Source: Macrococcoides equi (GTDB lineage: Bacteria; Bacillota; Bacilli; Staphylococcales; Staphylococcaceae). From it: a stretch of DNA of 64,000 bases. The notes under the pieces were generated by a model. The model saw only the letters and a program-made list of their open reading frames with translations. It ran no database searches and was not told the origin of the DNA. Positions 53,054-61,698 of the stretch are shown here, in pieces (position 1 is the first letter of the stretch; each line of letters begins with the position of its first letter). The position numbers and the translations under genes are program-made. The DNA lies in assembly GCF_047425865.1 (NCBI RefSeq), contig NZ_CP179735.1. One strand, written 5' to 3'.

Positions 53054-55120
53054 TTACTGCGCTTTCTCGTCATAATCACAATTAGTACATACCACTTGTG
53101 TTTGTTTACCTTTTTTACGTTCAACAAGTTGAGTATCACATTTCGGACATTTTCTGGCAATCGGCTTATCCCATGATAAGTAATCACACTCAGGAAAATT
53201 ACTGCAACCATAAAAAATACGATTCTTTTTAGATTTACGTTCGACTACTTCACCCTCATTACATTTTGGACAAGGTACACCGATTGTTTTAACGATTGCC
53301 TTTGTATTTCGACAGTCTGGGAAATTAGAGCATGCCATGAATTTACCATAACGCCCCATTTTGTATACCATTGGAGAGCCGCATTTTTCGCAATCTTCAC
53401 CAGCAGGCTCATCTTTTATTTCAATCTTTTCCATTTCCTGTTCGGCACGTTCAACGTGTGTTTTAAAGTCTCCATAAAAAGTAGAAATTACTTTTTTCCA
53501 CTCAATTTCACCATTTGCTACTCTGTCAAGCAACGTTTCCATGTTCACCGTAAAATCAATATCAATAATTTCAGGAAAATATTCCTTTACGGATTCATGA
53601 ACAATTTGTCCTAGTTCTGTTGGATAAAATTTCTTCTGATCAACTTTTACATAGTTTCTTTTTTGAATCGTATCAATCGTCGGAGCATAAGTAGATGGAC
53701 GGCCAATCCCTTTTTCTTCTAACGTTTTAACAAGTCGCGCTTCAGTATAACGTGGTGGTGGTTGCGTAAAATGTTGATTTTCATCGATGTTTATAGCTTT
53801 TACTTTATCACCGATATTCATTTCAGGAAGTCTATTCTCGCCTTCTTCCTGATCCTCATCGTTACCTTCTACATAAACACTCATAAAACCTTTAAATTTA
53901 ATGGTATGTCCATTTGCACGAAACTTGATGTTATCCTGTACTAAATCAACACTCACAGTATCAATTACTGCAGGTGCCATTTGACTTGCCATAAAACGCT
54001 CCCAGATCAGTTTATAAAGACGTAATTGATCACGAGACAGATAAGCTTTCATTTCTGTAGGCGTTCTTAATGCAGAAGTCGGCCTCACAGCTTCGTGAGC
54101 ATCTTGTACCCCACCTTTGGCTGCTGCTTTACGTTTTGATAGATAGTCTTTACCATACTTTTCTTCGATGTAACCTGCAGCTTCAGTTTTTGCTGTGTCT
54201 GAAATACGCGTCGAATCTGTACGCATATATGTAATTAAACCAACAGTACCTTGCTTTTTAAGATCGATACCTTCGTACAATTGTTGCGCAAGCATCATCG
54301 TTTTTCTTGCTTTGAAATTAAGTTTTCTAGCAGCTTCCTGTTGAAGGGAGCTCGTTGTAAATGGTAATGCTGGATTTCTTAATTTTTCTTTTTTAGATAC
54401 GTCAGTGACCTCAAACATATCAGACTTTAACTGACGAACTATCGCTTTTACGTCTTTATCATTCGATAATTTTTTGGGTTTATTTGATTCATGTAAAAAT
54501 TTTGCTTTAAACTCTTTATTTTTAAACGAGAATAAACCATCAATCGTCCAGTATTCTTCTGGTTTAAAAACGTTAATTTCTTCTTCACGATCAATAATTA
54601 ATTTTAAAGCAACAGATTGTACACGTCCTGCAGATAAACCTTTCTTAACTTTCTTCCATAGTACTGGTGAAATGTTATATCCAACTAAGCGATCAAGCAC
54701 ACGACGTGCCTGCTGAGCATCAACTAATTCATGTTTTATCTCTCTAGGATTTTTAAAGCTTTCTTTTACTGCATCTTTAGTAATCTCATTAAATACAACA
54801 CGAGATTTCGCTTGCTGATCAATATCTAAAATATGTGCTAAATGCCAGGCAATCGCTTCACCTTCACGGTCCGGGTCACTTGCGAGATAAACATTTTTAG
54901 CTTTCTTCGCATGTTTCTTTAAGTCTTGTACGACCGGTCCCTTACCACGTATCGTGATATATCTTGGTTCAAAATTATTGTCAGCATCAACACCCATTTG
55001 ACTTCTAGGCAGGTCTCTCACATGCCCCATAGATGCGATAACTTTAAATTTTTTTCCTAAATATTTCTCAATGGTTTTTGCTTTTGCAGGCGATTCTACA
55101 ATGACAAGATTTTCTGCCAT
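53054..55120 (-). CDS. topA: DNA topoisomerase I
   Basis: 688 residues from the ATG at 55120 (AAGGGG upstream); 41 more open codons upstream are unlikely to be translated. TOPRIM motif LVIVESPAKAKTIEKYLG at residue 4 and DPDREGEAIAWH near 105; catalytic Tyr in GLITYMRTDSTRIS near 300; three C-terminal Cys4 zinc ribbons (CEKCGS, CPKCNEG, CPKCDTQ). Relaxes negative supercoils. Confidence 0.97.
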   Translation of the reverse strand: MAENLVIVESPAKAKTIEKYLGKKFKVIASMGHVRDLPRSQMGVDADNNFEPRYITIRGKGPVVQDLKKHAKKAKNVYLASDPDREGEAIAWHLAHILDIDQQAKSRVVFNEITKDAVKESFKNPREIKHELVDAQQARRVLDRLVGYNISPVLWKKVKKGLSAGRVQSVALKLIIDREEEINVFKPEEYWTIDGLFSFKNKEFKAKFLHESNKPKKLSNDKDVKAIVRQLKSDMFEVTDVSKKEKLRNPALPFTTSSLQQEAARKLNFKARKTMMLAQQLYEGIDLKKQGTVGLITYMRTDSTRISDTAKTEAAGYIEEKYGKDYLSKRKAAAKGGVQDAHEAVRPTSALRTPTEMKAYLSRDQLRLYKLIWERFMASQMAPAVIDTVSVDLVQDNIKFRANGHTIKFKGFMSVYVEGNDEDQEEGENRLPEMNIGDKVKAINIDENQHFTQPPPRYTEARLVKTLEEKGIGRPSTYAPTIDTIQKRNYVKVDQKKFYPTELGQIVHESVKEYFPEIIDIDFTVNMETLLDRVANGEIEWKKVISTFYGDFKTHVERAEQEMEKIEIKDEPAGEDCEKCGSPMVYKMGRYGKFMACSNFPDCRNTKAIVKTIGVPCPKCNEGEVVERKSKKNRIFYGCSNFPECDYLSWDKPIARKCPKCDTQLVERKKGKQTQVVCTNCDYDEKAQ

Positions 55121-55303
55121 TTTGATATCCCCCTTTGTATAATAACTGTTTTGCTTTTCAATGATAAATAATATACGTTTCAATTCTATCTTGTCAAACT
55201 TTATTTCTAAAATCATACATATTTCATATATCAAAGAAAACAAATTTACAAATTATTATGACAAAATTTATTATATTTTAATATTATAATAGAAGAAACT
55301 TAG

Positions 55304-56176
55304 TCAACTGAAATCTTCTAAGATGTCTTCAATACGGACAACGATTTTTGCACCTTCTGCAATTTTTTGGTTACATCCTTGAGAGAATGGTGATGTAATA
55401 TGTCCAGGCATACAATACACATTTCTGTTTTGTTCTAATGCCTGATCACATGTAATCAGACTGCCGCTTCTAAGCTTTGCTTCAGTAATAAGAACACCAT
55501 TCGATAAACCACTAATAATACGATTGCGCTCCGGAAACTGAAACTTGGCAATTTGTGTTGTAGGATAATATTCACTGATCACAAGATGATGACGTTCCAT
55601 ATTACGTCTAAGCAGTGTCACTTCCTCCGGATAATAATAGTCATGTCCAAATCCCAGAACGCCAATCGTTTTACCACCATGATAATTTGCTGCCATATGC
55701 GCATCACTATCTGCACCTTTTGCCAGACCACTCACAATTGTAATATTATTTCTCACAATCTCCGGCATAAACTGTTCTATAACTTCAGAGGTATAGGATG
55801 TTCTATTTCTACTACCCACAATCGCTAATAATCTACTTGAACTTAGTATTTGAACATCACCTTTACAAAATATCACAAACGGGAAATCATAAATTTGTTT
55901 TAGTAAATATGGATAATTTTCTGAGTGATAAAAAATTGGAATAACGTTACGCGCGGATAATGTATTATAGATTTCAAATATATCAGTATTTTTATATTTG
56001 TTGATCTTTATTTCTAATTTATTATCTTTACTAAATAATTTTTTTAAGACTGGAAGCATTCGTTGATAGGGAATATCAAATGTATTAAAATTATTTTTTA
56101 TTTTATGCAATTGCTGAGTTGAAAAACCGGATTCGATCAGTTTAAGTATTATCTGTTCTTCATGTGTAAATTTCAA
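55304..56176 (-). CDS. dprA: DNA-processing protein DprA/Smf
   Basis: About 290 residues from a TTG at 56176 that has AGAGGTGAT upstream; a GTG at 56185 is an alternative but lies inside that site. Rossmann core with LAIVGSRNRTSYTSEVIEQ near 120, VSGLAKGADSDAH near 155 and NGVLITEAKLRSGSLITCDQALEQNRNVYCMPG (near 225-260). It loads RecA on incoming single-stranded DNA during natural transformation. Confidence 0.94.
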   Translation of the reverse strand: MKFTHEEQIILKLIESGFSTQQLHKIKNNFNTFDIPYQRMLPVLKKLFSKDNKLEIKINKYKNTDIFEIYNTLSARNVIPIFYHSENYPYLLKQIYDFPFVIFCKGDVQILSSSRLLAIVGSRNRTSYTSEVIEQFMPEIVRNNITIVSGLAKGADSDAHMAANYHGGKTIGVLGFGHDYYYPEEVTLLRRNMERHHLVISEYYPTTQIAKFQFPERNRIISGLSNGVLITEAKLRSGSLITCDQALEQNRNVYCMPGHITSPFSQGCNQKIAEGAKIVVRIEDILEDFS

Positions 56177-56359
56177 AAGTATCACCTCTTTGATAACGAT
56201 AGGTGATACAAATTAATTCTTTGTAAATTTTATTCATTAAATTATTAAGATTAGATAGAAATATAAAGTAAATAAAATTATTTCAACGATATTCTAATAA
56301 TATTTGGATAATTATATGTTAAATATATCAATTTAATATTATATATTTTTGCATGACAA

Positions 56360-56402
56360 AGAACCGAATGATGCTTTACTGTCCAAAGCATCATTCGGTT
56401 CT
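56360..56402 (-). terminator. terminator after sucD
   Basis: AGAACCGAATGATGCTTT (56360-56377) and its exact complement (56385-56402) form an 18-bp stem with a 7-base loop. The following T tract (TTTG) is short, but the stem is very stable. 24 bases after the sucD stop. Confidence 0.8.
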
Positions 56403-56425
56403 ATATAAGTGATAATAGCTTACAA

Positions 56426-57334
56426 CTATTTAATCGTTAAACATTTTTCATATAAACCATCTTCTTCTTTAATACGTTCGATTAAAGTAGAACCAATTTC
56501 TGAAGGTGTTGCTGCAGTTTTGATACCACAAGCATTCATTGTTTTAATTTTTTCTGCTGCAGTACCTTTACCACCAGAGATAATTGCCCCAGCATGACCC
56601 ATACGTTTACCTGGAGGTGCAGTTTGTCCACCAATAAATCCAACTACAGGTTTTTTCATATTAGCTTTAACCCATTCAGCAGCTTCTTCTTCTGCTGTTC
56701 CACCAATTTCACCGATCATAACAACCGCTAATGTTTCAGGATCGTTATTGAATGCTTCAAGCGCATCGATAAAGTTAGTACCGTTTACAGGGTCCCCACC
56801 AATACCTACTGCAGTTGTTTGGCCGATACCAGCTTGCGTTAACTGATGTACTGCTTCGTAAGTTAATGTTCCAGAACGGCTCACAACACCTACGTGACCT
56901 TTTTTGTGAATGTATCCTGGCATAATACCGATTTTACATTCATCTGCTGTAATTACACCCGGGCAGTTTGGTCCTACTAAACGTGTTTTCTTACCTTGCA
57001 TATAACGTTTCACTTTAACCATATCTAATACCGGAATATGTTCAGTAATACAAATTGCTAAGTCTAACTCAGCATCTACACATTCTACAATTGCATCTGC
57101 AGCAAATGGTGCTGGTACATAGATAACAGAAACTGTTGCGCCAGTTGCTTCTACAGCTTCTTCTACCGTATTAAATACTGGCACACCTTCAACTTCCATG
57201 CCACCTTTACCTGGTGTTACACCAGCAACGATTTTTGTACCATATTCTATCATTTGTTTTGTATGAAATAATGCTGTTGATCCTGTAATACCTTGAACGA
57301 TTACTTTCGTTTCTTTATCAATAAATACTCCCAC
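56426..57334 (-). CDS. sucD: succinate--CoA ligase, alpha subunit
   Basis: 302 residues. CoA-binding QGITGSTALFHTKQMIEYG near 15, PNCPGVIT near 123, and the phosphorylated active-site His in GHAGAIISGGKGTA near 245. It forms a complex with SucC to convert succinyl-CoA to succinate with ATP formation in the TCA cycle. It follows sucC by 15 bases. Confidence 0.98.
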   Translation of the reverse strand: MGVFIDKETKVIVQGITGSTALFHTKQMIEYGTKIVAGVTPGKGGMEVEGVPVFNTVEEAVEATGATVSVIYVPAPFAADAIVECVDAELDLAICITEHIPVLDMVKVKRYMQGKKTRLVGPNCPGVITADECKIGIMPGYIHKKGHVGVVSRSGTLTYEAVHQLTQAGIGQTTAVGIGGDPVNGTNFIDALEAFNNDPETLAVVMIGEIGGTAEEEAAEWVKANMKKPVVGFIGGQTAPPGKRMGHAGAIISGGKGTAAEKIKTMNACGIKTAATPSEIGSTLIERIKEEDGLYEKCLTIK

Positions 57335-57349
57335 GATTATCCCCGCTTC

Positions 57350-58519
57350 CTATTTAGCTTCTTTAACTAATTCAACGATTTTTTGTGCACCTTCAGCCAT
57401 TGTGCTAGCTGGAGTGATTGCTAATCCTGAATTTCCTAAGATTTCTTTACCTTGATCGACATTTGTACCTTCTAAACGTACAACTAAAGGAATAGTTAAT
57501 TCTAATTCTTTTGCTGCTGCAACGACACCTTCAGCAATAACATCACATTTCATGATGCCACCGAAGATATTTACAAAGATACCTTTTACTTTTTCATCAC
57601 CTAAAATAATTTTGAAAGCTTCAGTAACTTTCTCTTTCGTTGCGCCGCCCCCTACATCAAGGAAGTTCGCCGGATTGCCGCCAAAATGGTTAATAGTATC
57701 CATTGTAGCCATAGCAAGACCTGCACCATTTACCATACAACCAATATTACCGTCTAAAGCAATATATGATAAGTCATATTTAGAAGCTTCGATCTCTTTT
57801 GGATCTTCTTCATCTAAATCACGTAATTCCTGAACATCTTTTTGACGGAATAATGCATTGGCATCGAAATTAATTTTTGCATCTAATGCTAAAACATCAC
57901 CTGAACCAGTTGTAACAAGTGGGTTAATTTCAATAATTGAAGCATCTTTTTTGATGAAAACATCATATAAACCTAACATAATTTTTACAGCTTTATTTAC
58001 AGATTCTTTTGGAATATTGATATTAAATGCTAAACGACGTGCCTGATATGGCATTAAACCAACTACAGGGTCGATAACTTCTTTGAAAATTTTCTCTGGT
58101 GTCGCTTCTGCAACTTCTTCAATTTCAGTTCCACCTTCTTCAGAACCCATTAACACTACTGAATCTGTTGCGCGATCTAAAACGAATCCTAAGTAATATT
58201 CTTTTTGAATATCGCAGCCTTCTTCAATTAACAGGCGTTTTACTTCTTTCCCCTCTGGACCTGTTTGATGTGTAACTAAAACCTTACCAAGTAATTCCTT
58301 AGCATAGTTTTCAACTTCTTCTAAAGATTTAGCAATTTTAACGCCGCCAGCTTTACCACGACCACCTGCGTGAATTTGAGCTTTAACAACGTATACACCT
58401 TCTGTTAAACCTTTAGCTACTTCGACTGCTTCTTCTGGTGTGTAAGCAACTGAACCATTTGGTACTGCTACACCCATAGAGCGAAAAATTTCTTTCCCTT
58501 GATACTCATGGATATTCAT
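57350..58519 (-). CDS. sucC: succinate--CoA ligase, beta subunit
   Basis: 389 residues from the ATG at 58519 (AGGAGG upstream); eight more in-frame codons overlap this site. ATP-grasp domain (about 1-235: MNIHEYQGKEIF, KAQIHAGGRGKAGGVK) and C-terminal CoA-ligase domain (GNIGCMVNGAGLAMATMD, FVNIFGGIMKCDVIAEGV). Uses ATP or GTP. Expression is probably catabolite-controlled (see 58563-58591). Confidence 0.98.
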   Translation of the reverse strand: MNIHEYQGKEIFRSMGVAVPNGSVAYTPEEAVEVAKGLTEGVYVVKAQIHAGGRGKAGGVKIAKSLEEVENYAKELLGKVLVTHQTGPEGKEVKRLLIEEGCDIQKEYYLGFVLDRATDSVVLMGSEEGGTEIEEVAEATPEKIFKEVIDPVVGLMPYQARRLAFNINIPKESVNKAVKIMLGLYDVFIKKDASIIEINPLVTTGSGDVLALDAKINFDANALFRQKDVQELRDLDEEDPKEIEASKYDLSYIALDGNIGCMVNGAGLAMATMDTINHFGGNPANFLDVGGGATKEKVTEAFKIILGDEKVKGIFVNIFGGIMKCDVIAEGVVAAAKELELTIPLVVRLEGTNVDQGKEILGNSGLAITPASTMAEGAQKIVELVKEAK

Positions 58520-58562
58520 TTTCCATCCTCCTAGATTGCACAATTATTTAACTTACGTTTCA

Positions 58563-58591
58563 ATTATAGAAAATGTAAGCGCTATTGTAAA
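58563..58591 (-). promoter_or_regulatory. sucCD promoter with a cre site in the spacer
   Basis: On the minus strand TTTACA (58586-58591) and a consensus TATAAT (58563-58568) are separated by exactly 17 bases. TGTAAGCGCTATTG (58574-58587, plus strand) matches the CcpA cre consensus TGWAARCGYTWNCW at all but the last two constrained positions and overlaps the promoter spacer, a classic repression position. This predicts glucose repression of sucCD, as known for TCA genes in staphylococci and Bacillus. Confidence 0.75.
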
Positions 58592-58602
58592 CTGAATAAC
58601 CT

Positions 58603-58630
58603 AAAAAAGACGTGATATCACGTCTTTTTT
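58603..58630. terminator. bidirectional-type terminator after rnhB
   Basis: AAAAAAGACGTGAT and ATCACGTCTTTTTT (58603-58630) form a perfect 14-bp palindrome with T runs on both strands. It ends rnhB transcripts just before the sucC promoter. Confidence 0.88.
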
Positions 58631-58642
58631 TAGATAATTGTG

Positions 58643-59407
58643 TTATTTTTGATTTACCATTGATTTAATGGGCTCAAATGACTTTCTATGTATAGGTGTG
58701 ATACCCTGATTGTTTATTCCGGTTAAATGATTTTTTGTGCCATATCCTGCATTATGTTCAAAATCATATCCAGGGTATTGTAGCGCATAAGCTGCCATTA
58801 ATTGATCTCGGTATTCTTTTGCAATAACACTTGCTGCGGCAATCGAAACACTATTTGCATCCCCTTTAATGATCGACTCCTCTATTAACCCTGTATTCAG
58901 TTTCATCGCATCAATCAATAATACATCCGGGGAAACTGGTAAGCTTTCTATTGCCCTTAGCATCGCAACCTTTGTAGCTTCATATATATTCATAGTATCA
59001 ATTTCTTCGACCGAAGCAGTACCAATACTATAAGTGACCTGTTCAACTAATTGAGATTCAATCTGTGCTCTCGCAGACTTTGACATTTGCTTTGAATCAT
59101 TAAGACCATAGTAAGCATGGGATGCGTCAAGAATAACCGCACAAGCTACAACTGGTCCAGCTAACGGTCCTCTACCTACTTCATCAACGCCAGCAATGAC
59201 TTTACCTGAATATTTATTCTCATATTGAAGCATTTTATAATATTGTTGTTTTAAAATTTGTTCTTTATCAATTTGCTTTAATCGTTGAGATTTTAATTTT
59301 AATGCCCCTATCCTTGCTTCCTGTTCAAATAGTTCTTCTACACTACTTTCATCCATGTTACTGATGATAGCTTTAAGCTGGGAAATACTATAGTCACTAC
59401 TCTTCAT
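58643..59407 (-). CDS. rnhB: ribonuclease HII
   Basis: 254 residues. Catalytic motif IAGVDEVGRGPLAGPVV near residue 70 and DAMKL near 166 carry the acidic residues; the Firmicutes N-terminal extension (about 1-65) is present. It cleaves RNA in RNA-DNA hybrids. It overlaps the end of rbgA by 11 bases, so the two are co-translated. Confidence 0.97.
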   Translation of the reverse strand: MKSSDYSISQLKAIISNMDESSVEELFEQEARIGALKLKSQRLKQIDKEQILKQQYYKMLQYENKYSGKVIAGVDEVGRGPLAGPVVACAVILDASHAYYGLNDSKQMSKSARAQIESQLVEQVTYSIGTASVEEIDTMNIYEATKVAMLRAIESLPVSPDVLLIDAMKLNTGLIEESIIKGDANSVSIAAASVIAKEYRDQLMAAYALQYPGYDFEHNAGYGTKNHLTGINNQGITPIHRKSFEPIKSMVNQK

Positions 59408-60269
59408 CTTTATCCTCTAATAAATCCAGACTATCAAAAGTATATTTACCTATCTTTTCATTACGGATGTCGCGAATAATAAGTTCTACAACACTCTCAT
59501 AATCGATTTCATTGCCACGTAATTTTAAGCCTCTAGACTTACCAATCGCATCAAACACCTCAACATATGGTGTATCTTCAGCGACATTTATATTATAGTG
59601 CTTATTCAGCGTATCCAGTGCATGCTGTTGTAAATATTCAATACCATATATCGCTACTTCATCTAAGTGGACAATACTATCTTTTATCGCTCCTGTTAAA
59701 CTTAATTTTTTACCGACAAATTGATCTTCAAACTTTGGCCATAATATACCTGGTGTATCTAACAGTTCTAATGACTTTCCAACTTTAATCCATTGTTGTT
59801 TCTTTGTCACACCAGGCATATTCCCTGTTTTGGCAATGGTCTTTTTGGCCAGTCGATTGATCAATGTCGATTTGCCGACATTAGGTATACCGACAATCAT
59901 TGCTCGTATTGCACGAGGTCTTAAACCCTTTGCTTTCATACGATCAAACTTTTCTTTTGTCACAATTTCCGCTGCTTTCGTTACTTGTGATAAATTTTTT
60001 CCATTTTTACTGTCAATTAAAACTGGATAGAATCCTTGCGTTTCGAAGTATTTCATCCATTGCTTAGTCTTATTTATATCTGCCATATCCATCTTATTTA
60101 GCAATACAACACGTGGCTTATCTTTTATCACCTCATCAATCATAGGATTACGCGATGAATACGGAATACGTGCATCTACAAGTTCAAATACAACATCTAC
60201 CAGTTTTAATTGCTCTGTAACTTCTCGTCTTGCTTTGGCCATATGACCCGGGAACCATTGAATCGTCAT
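59397..60269 (-). CDS. rbgA: ribosome biogenesis GTPase RbgA (YlqF)
   Basis: 290 residues with circularly permuted GTPase motifs: G4 NKMDMAD near 58, G1 GIPNVGKSTLINRL near 127, G3 DTPGILWP near 173. It acts late in 50S assembly near L16 and helix 38. First gene of the rbgA-rnhB pair; AGGAG precedes the ATG. In staphylococci the upstream neighbour is rplS; here a divergent glycosylation operon takes that place. Confidence 0.97.
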   Translation of the reverse strand: MTIQWFPGHMAKARREVTEQLKLVDVVFELVDARIPYSSRNPMIDEVIKDKPRVVLLNKMDMADINKTKQWMKYFETQGFYPVLIDSKNGKNLSQVTKAAEIVTKEKFDRMKAKGLRPRAIRAMIVGIPNVGKSTLINRLAKKTIAKTGNMPGVTKKQQWIKVGKSLELLDTPGILWPKFEDQFVGKKLSLTGAIKDSIVHLDEVAIYGIEYLQQHALDTLNKHYNINVAEDTPYVEVFDAIGKSRGLKLRGNEIDYESVVELIIRDIRNEKIGKYTFDSLDLLEDKDEE

Positions 60270-60380
60270 CTATTAATATTCTCCTTACAGTTTATTTAAT
60301 GAATTATATGTCTTACTCAACTATAATATTAATATATTATATACTATATTAGTATGATAACTACATTTTGAGGAGATTAT

Positions 60381-61325
60381 ATGCTGATTTCGTTAATTAT
60401 TCCTATATATAATGAAGAAAAAAATATACATAAGCTATATGATGCAATTACACAAACGATGAATCCACATTATCAATATGAAGTCCTGTTAATTAACGAT
60501 GGCTCAAAAGATGCCTCACTAAAAATGCTTAAAAATCTGGCACAACTAGATAATCATTTTAAATACCTATCATTTTCAAGAAACTTCGGTAAAGAAGCTG
60601 CGATGATAGCAGGTTTAAAAAACTGTGTAGGTGATTGCGCAATTATTCTGGATGCAGATTTGCAGCACCCACCAGAATATATCCCTGAAATGATACATGC
60701 TTTTCAGGAGGGATATGACCAAGTTGTCATGCGTCGCGACAGAACTGGCGAAAACATATTCAGAAAAATTCCTACGCAAATATTTTATAAATTAATCAAT
60801 AGTGCTGTTGACGTAAAACTTACAGACGGCGAAGGTGATTTCAGATTAATTTCTCGTGATGTGATCAACAGTATTATTGCATTAGAGGAATACAATCGAT
60901 TCTCTAAAGGGATCTTTGAATGGGTCGGATTTAATAAAAAGACTATCTCTTTTAAAAACATTCAGCGTGAATCAGGCGAGTCATCGTTCTCTACTTTAAA
61001 ATTAATTGATTATGCAATAGACGGCATCATCAGTTATAATAACAAGCCCCTTAGAATATGCTTTTATCTAGGTGCTGTGACCATGGTGTTATGTCTCTTA
61101 TATATTTTTGTAACTTTAATACAAATCATCACACATGGCATTGAAGAACCAGGGTATTTTACAATTATATCTTCAGTGCTGTTTCTTGGTGGCTTGCAAC
61201 TATTTAGTTTGGGTATCGTTGGAGAATATATTGGCAGGATATATTTTGAAACAAAGAAAAGACCACACTATATTGTTAAGGAAACCAATATAGATCAGCC
61301 GGGTGATTATCATGGAAATGAATAA
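60381..61325 (+). CDS. undecaprenyl-phosphate glycosyltransferase, GtrB/CsbB-like
   Basis: 314 residues. GT2 domain (about 3-200): ISLIIPIYNEEKNI at the start, VLLINDGSKDASL near 40, ILDADLQHPPEYIP near 94 with the DXD-type metal site. Two C-terminal membrane helices (about 230-255 and 268-290) anchor it. The family transfers a sugar from a nucleotide donor to undecaprenyl phosphate on the cytoplasmic face. GGAGATT precedes the ATG. The donor sugar cannot be read from the sequence. Confidence 0.92.
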   Translation: MLISLIIPIYNEEKNIHKLYDAITQTMNPHYQYEVLLINDGSKDASLKMLKNLAQLDNHFKYLSFSRNFGKEAAMIAGLKNCVGDCAIILDADLQHPPEYIPEMIHAFQEGYDQVVMRRDRTGENIFRKIPTQIFYKLINSAVDVKLTDGEGDFRLISRDVINSIIALEEYNRFSKGIFEWVGFNKKTISFKNIQRESGESSFSTLKLIDYAIDGIISYNNKPLRICFYLGAVTMVLCLLYIFVTLIQIITHGIEEPGYFTIISSVLFLGGLQLFSLGIVGEYIGRIYFETKKRPHYIVKETNIDQPGDYHGNE

Positions 61326-61698
61326 AGCCAAGCGATTTGCTAAATTTGTTATTGTAGGTATTATCAATACAGCGAACTATTATTTAATCTATCTCATTTT
61401 TTTAAAAATTTTAAAGACAAATTATTTATTTAGTCACATTACAGGTTTTTTAGCAGCATTTATTATTTCATTTTTTCTTAACTGCTATTTTGTATATCAT
61501 GTAAAGCCGACATGGCAGAAATTTTTCGCCTTTCCTTTAACGCAGGTCGTTAATATGGGGGTTCAGACATTGCTGCTCTATCTATTTGTCGACATATTTT
61601 CGTTAAATGCAGAATGGGCCCCATTTCCAGCGCTTATTTTTACAATACCTGTCACATATATGATTACAACCTATATATTAACAAAGGAGTCTTTATGA
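61312..61698 (+). CDS. GtrA-like flippase (small membrane protein)
   Basis: About 128 residues with four hydrophobic helices: FAKFVIVGIINTANYYLIYLIFL split across two helices, HITGFLAAFIISFFLNCYF, LTQVVNMGVQTLLLYLF, and the last before TYILT. GtrA proteins are thought to move sugar-linked undecaprenyl phosphate across the membrane. The start at 61312 (GGGTGAT upstream) lies 14 bases inside the gtrB gene, and the stop overlaps the next ATG (ATGA), so all three genes are translationally coupled. Confidence 0.9.
   Translation: MEMNKAKRFAKFVIVGIINTANYYLIYLIFLKILKTNYLFSHITGFLAAFIISFFLNCYFVYHVKPTWQKFFAFPLTQVVNMGVQTLLLYLFVDIFSLNAEWAPFPALIFTIPVTYMITTYILTKESL

Noticed and set aside
53054..55243. Longer topA start at 55243
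   Set aside because: The extra 41 residues are AT-rich with no ribosome-binding site, while the ATG at 55120 starts at the conserved TOPRIM motif and has AAGGGG upstream.
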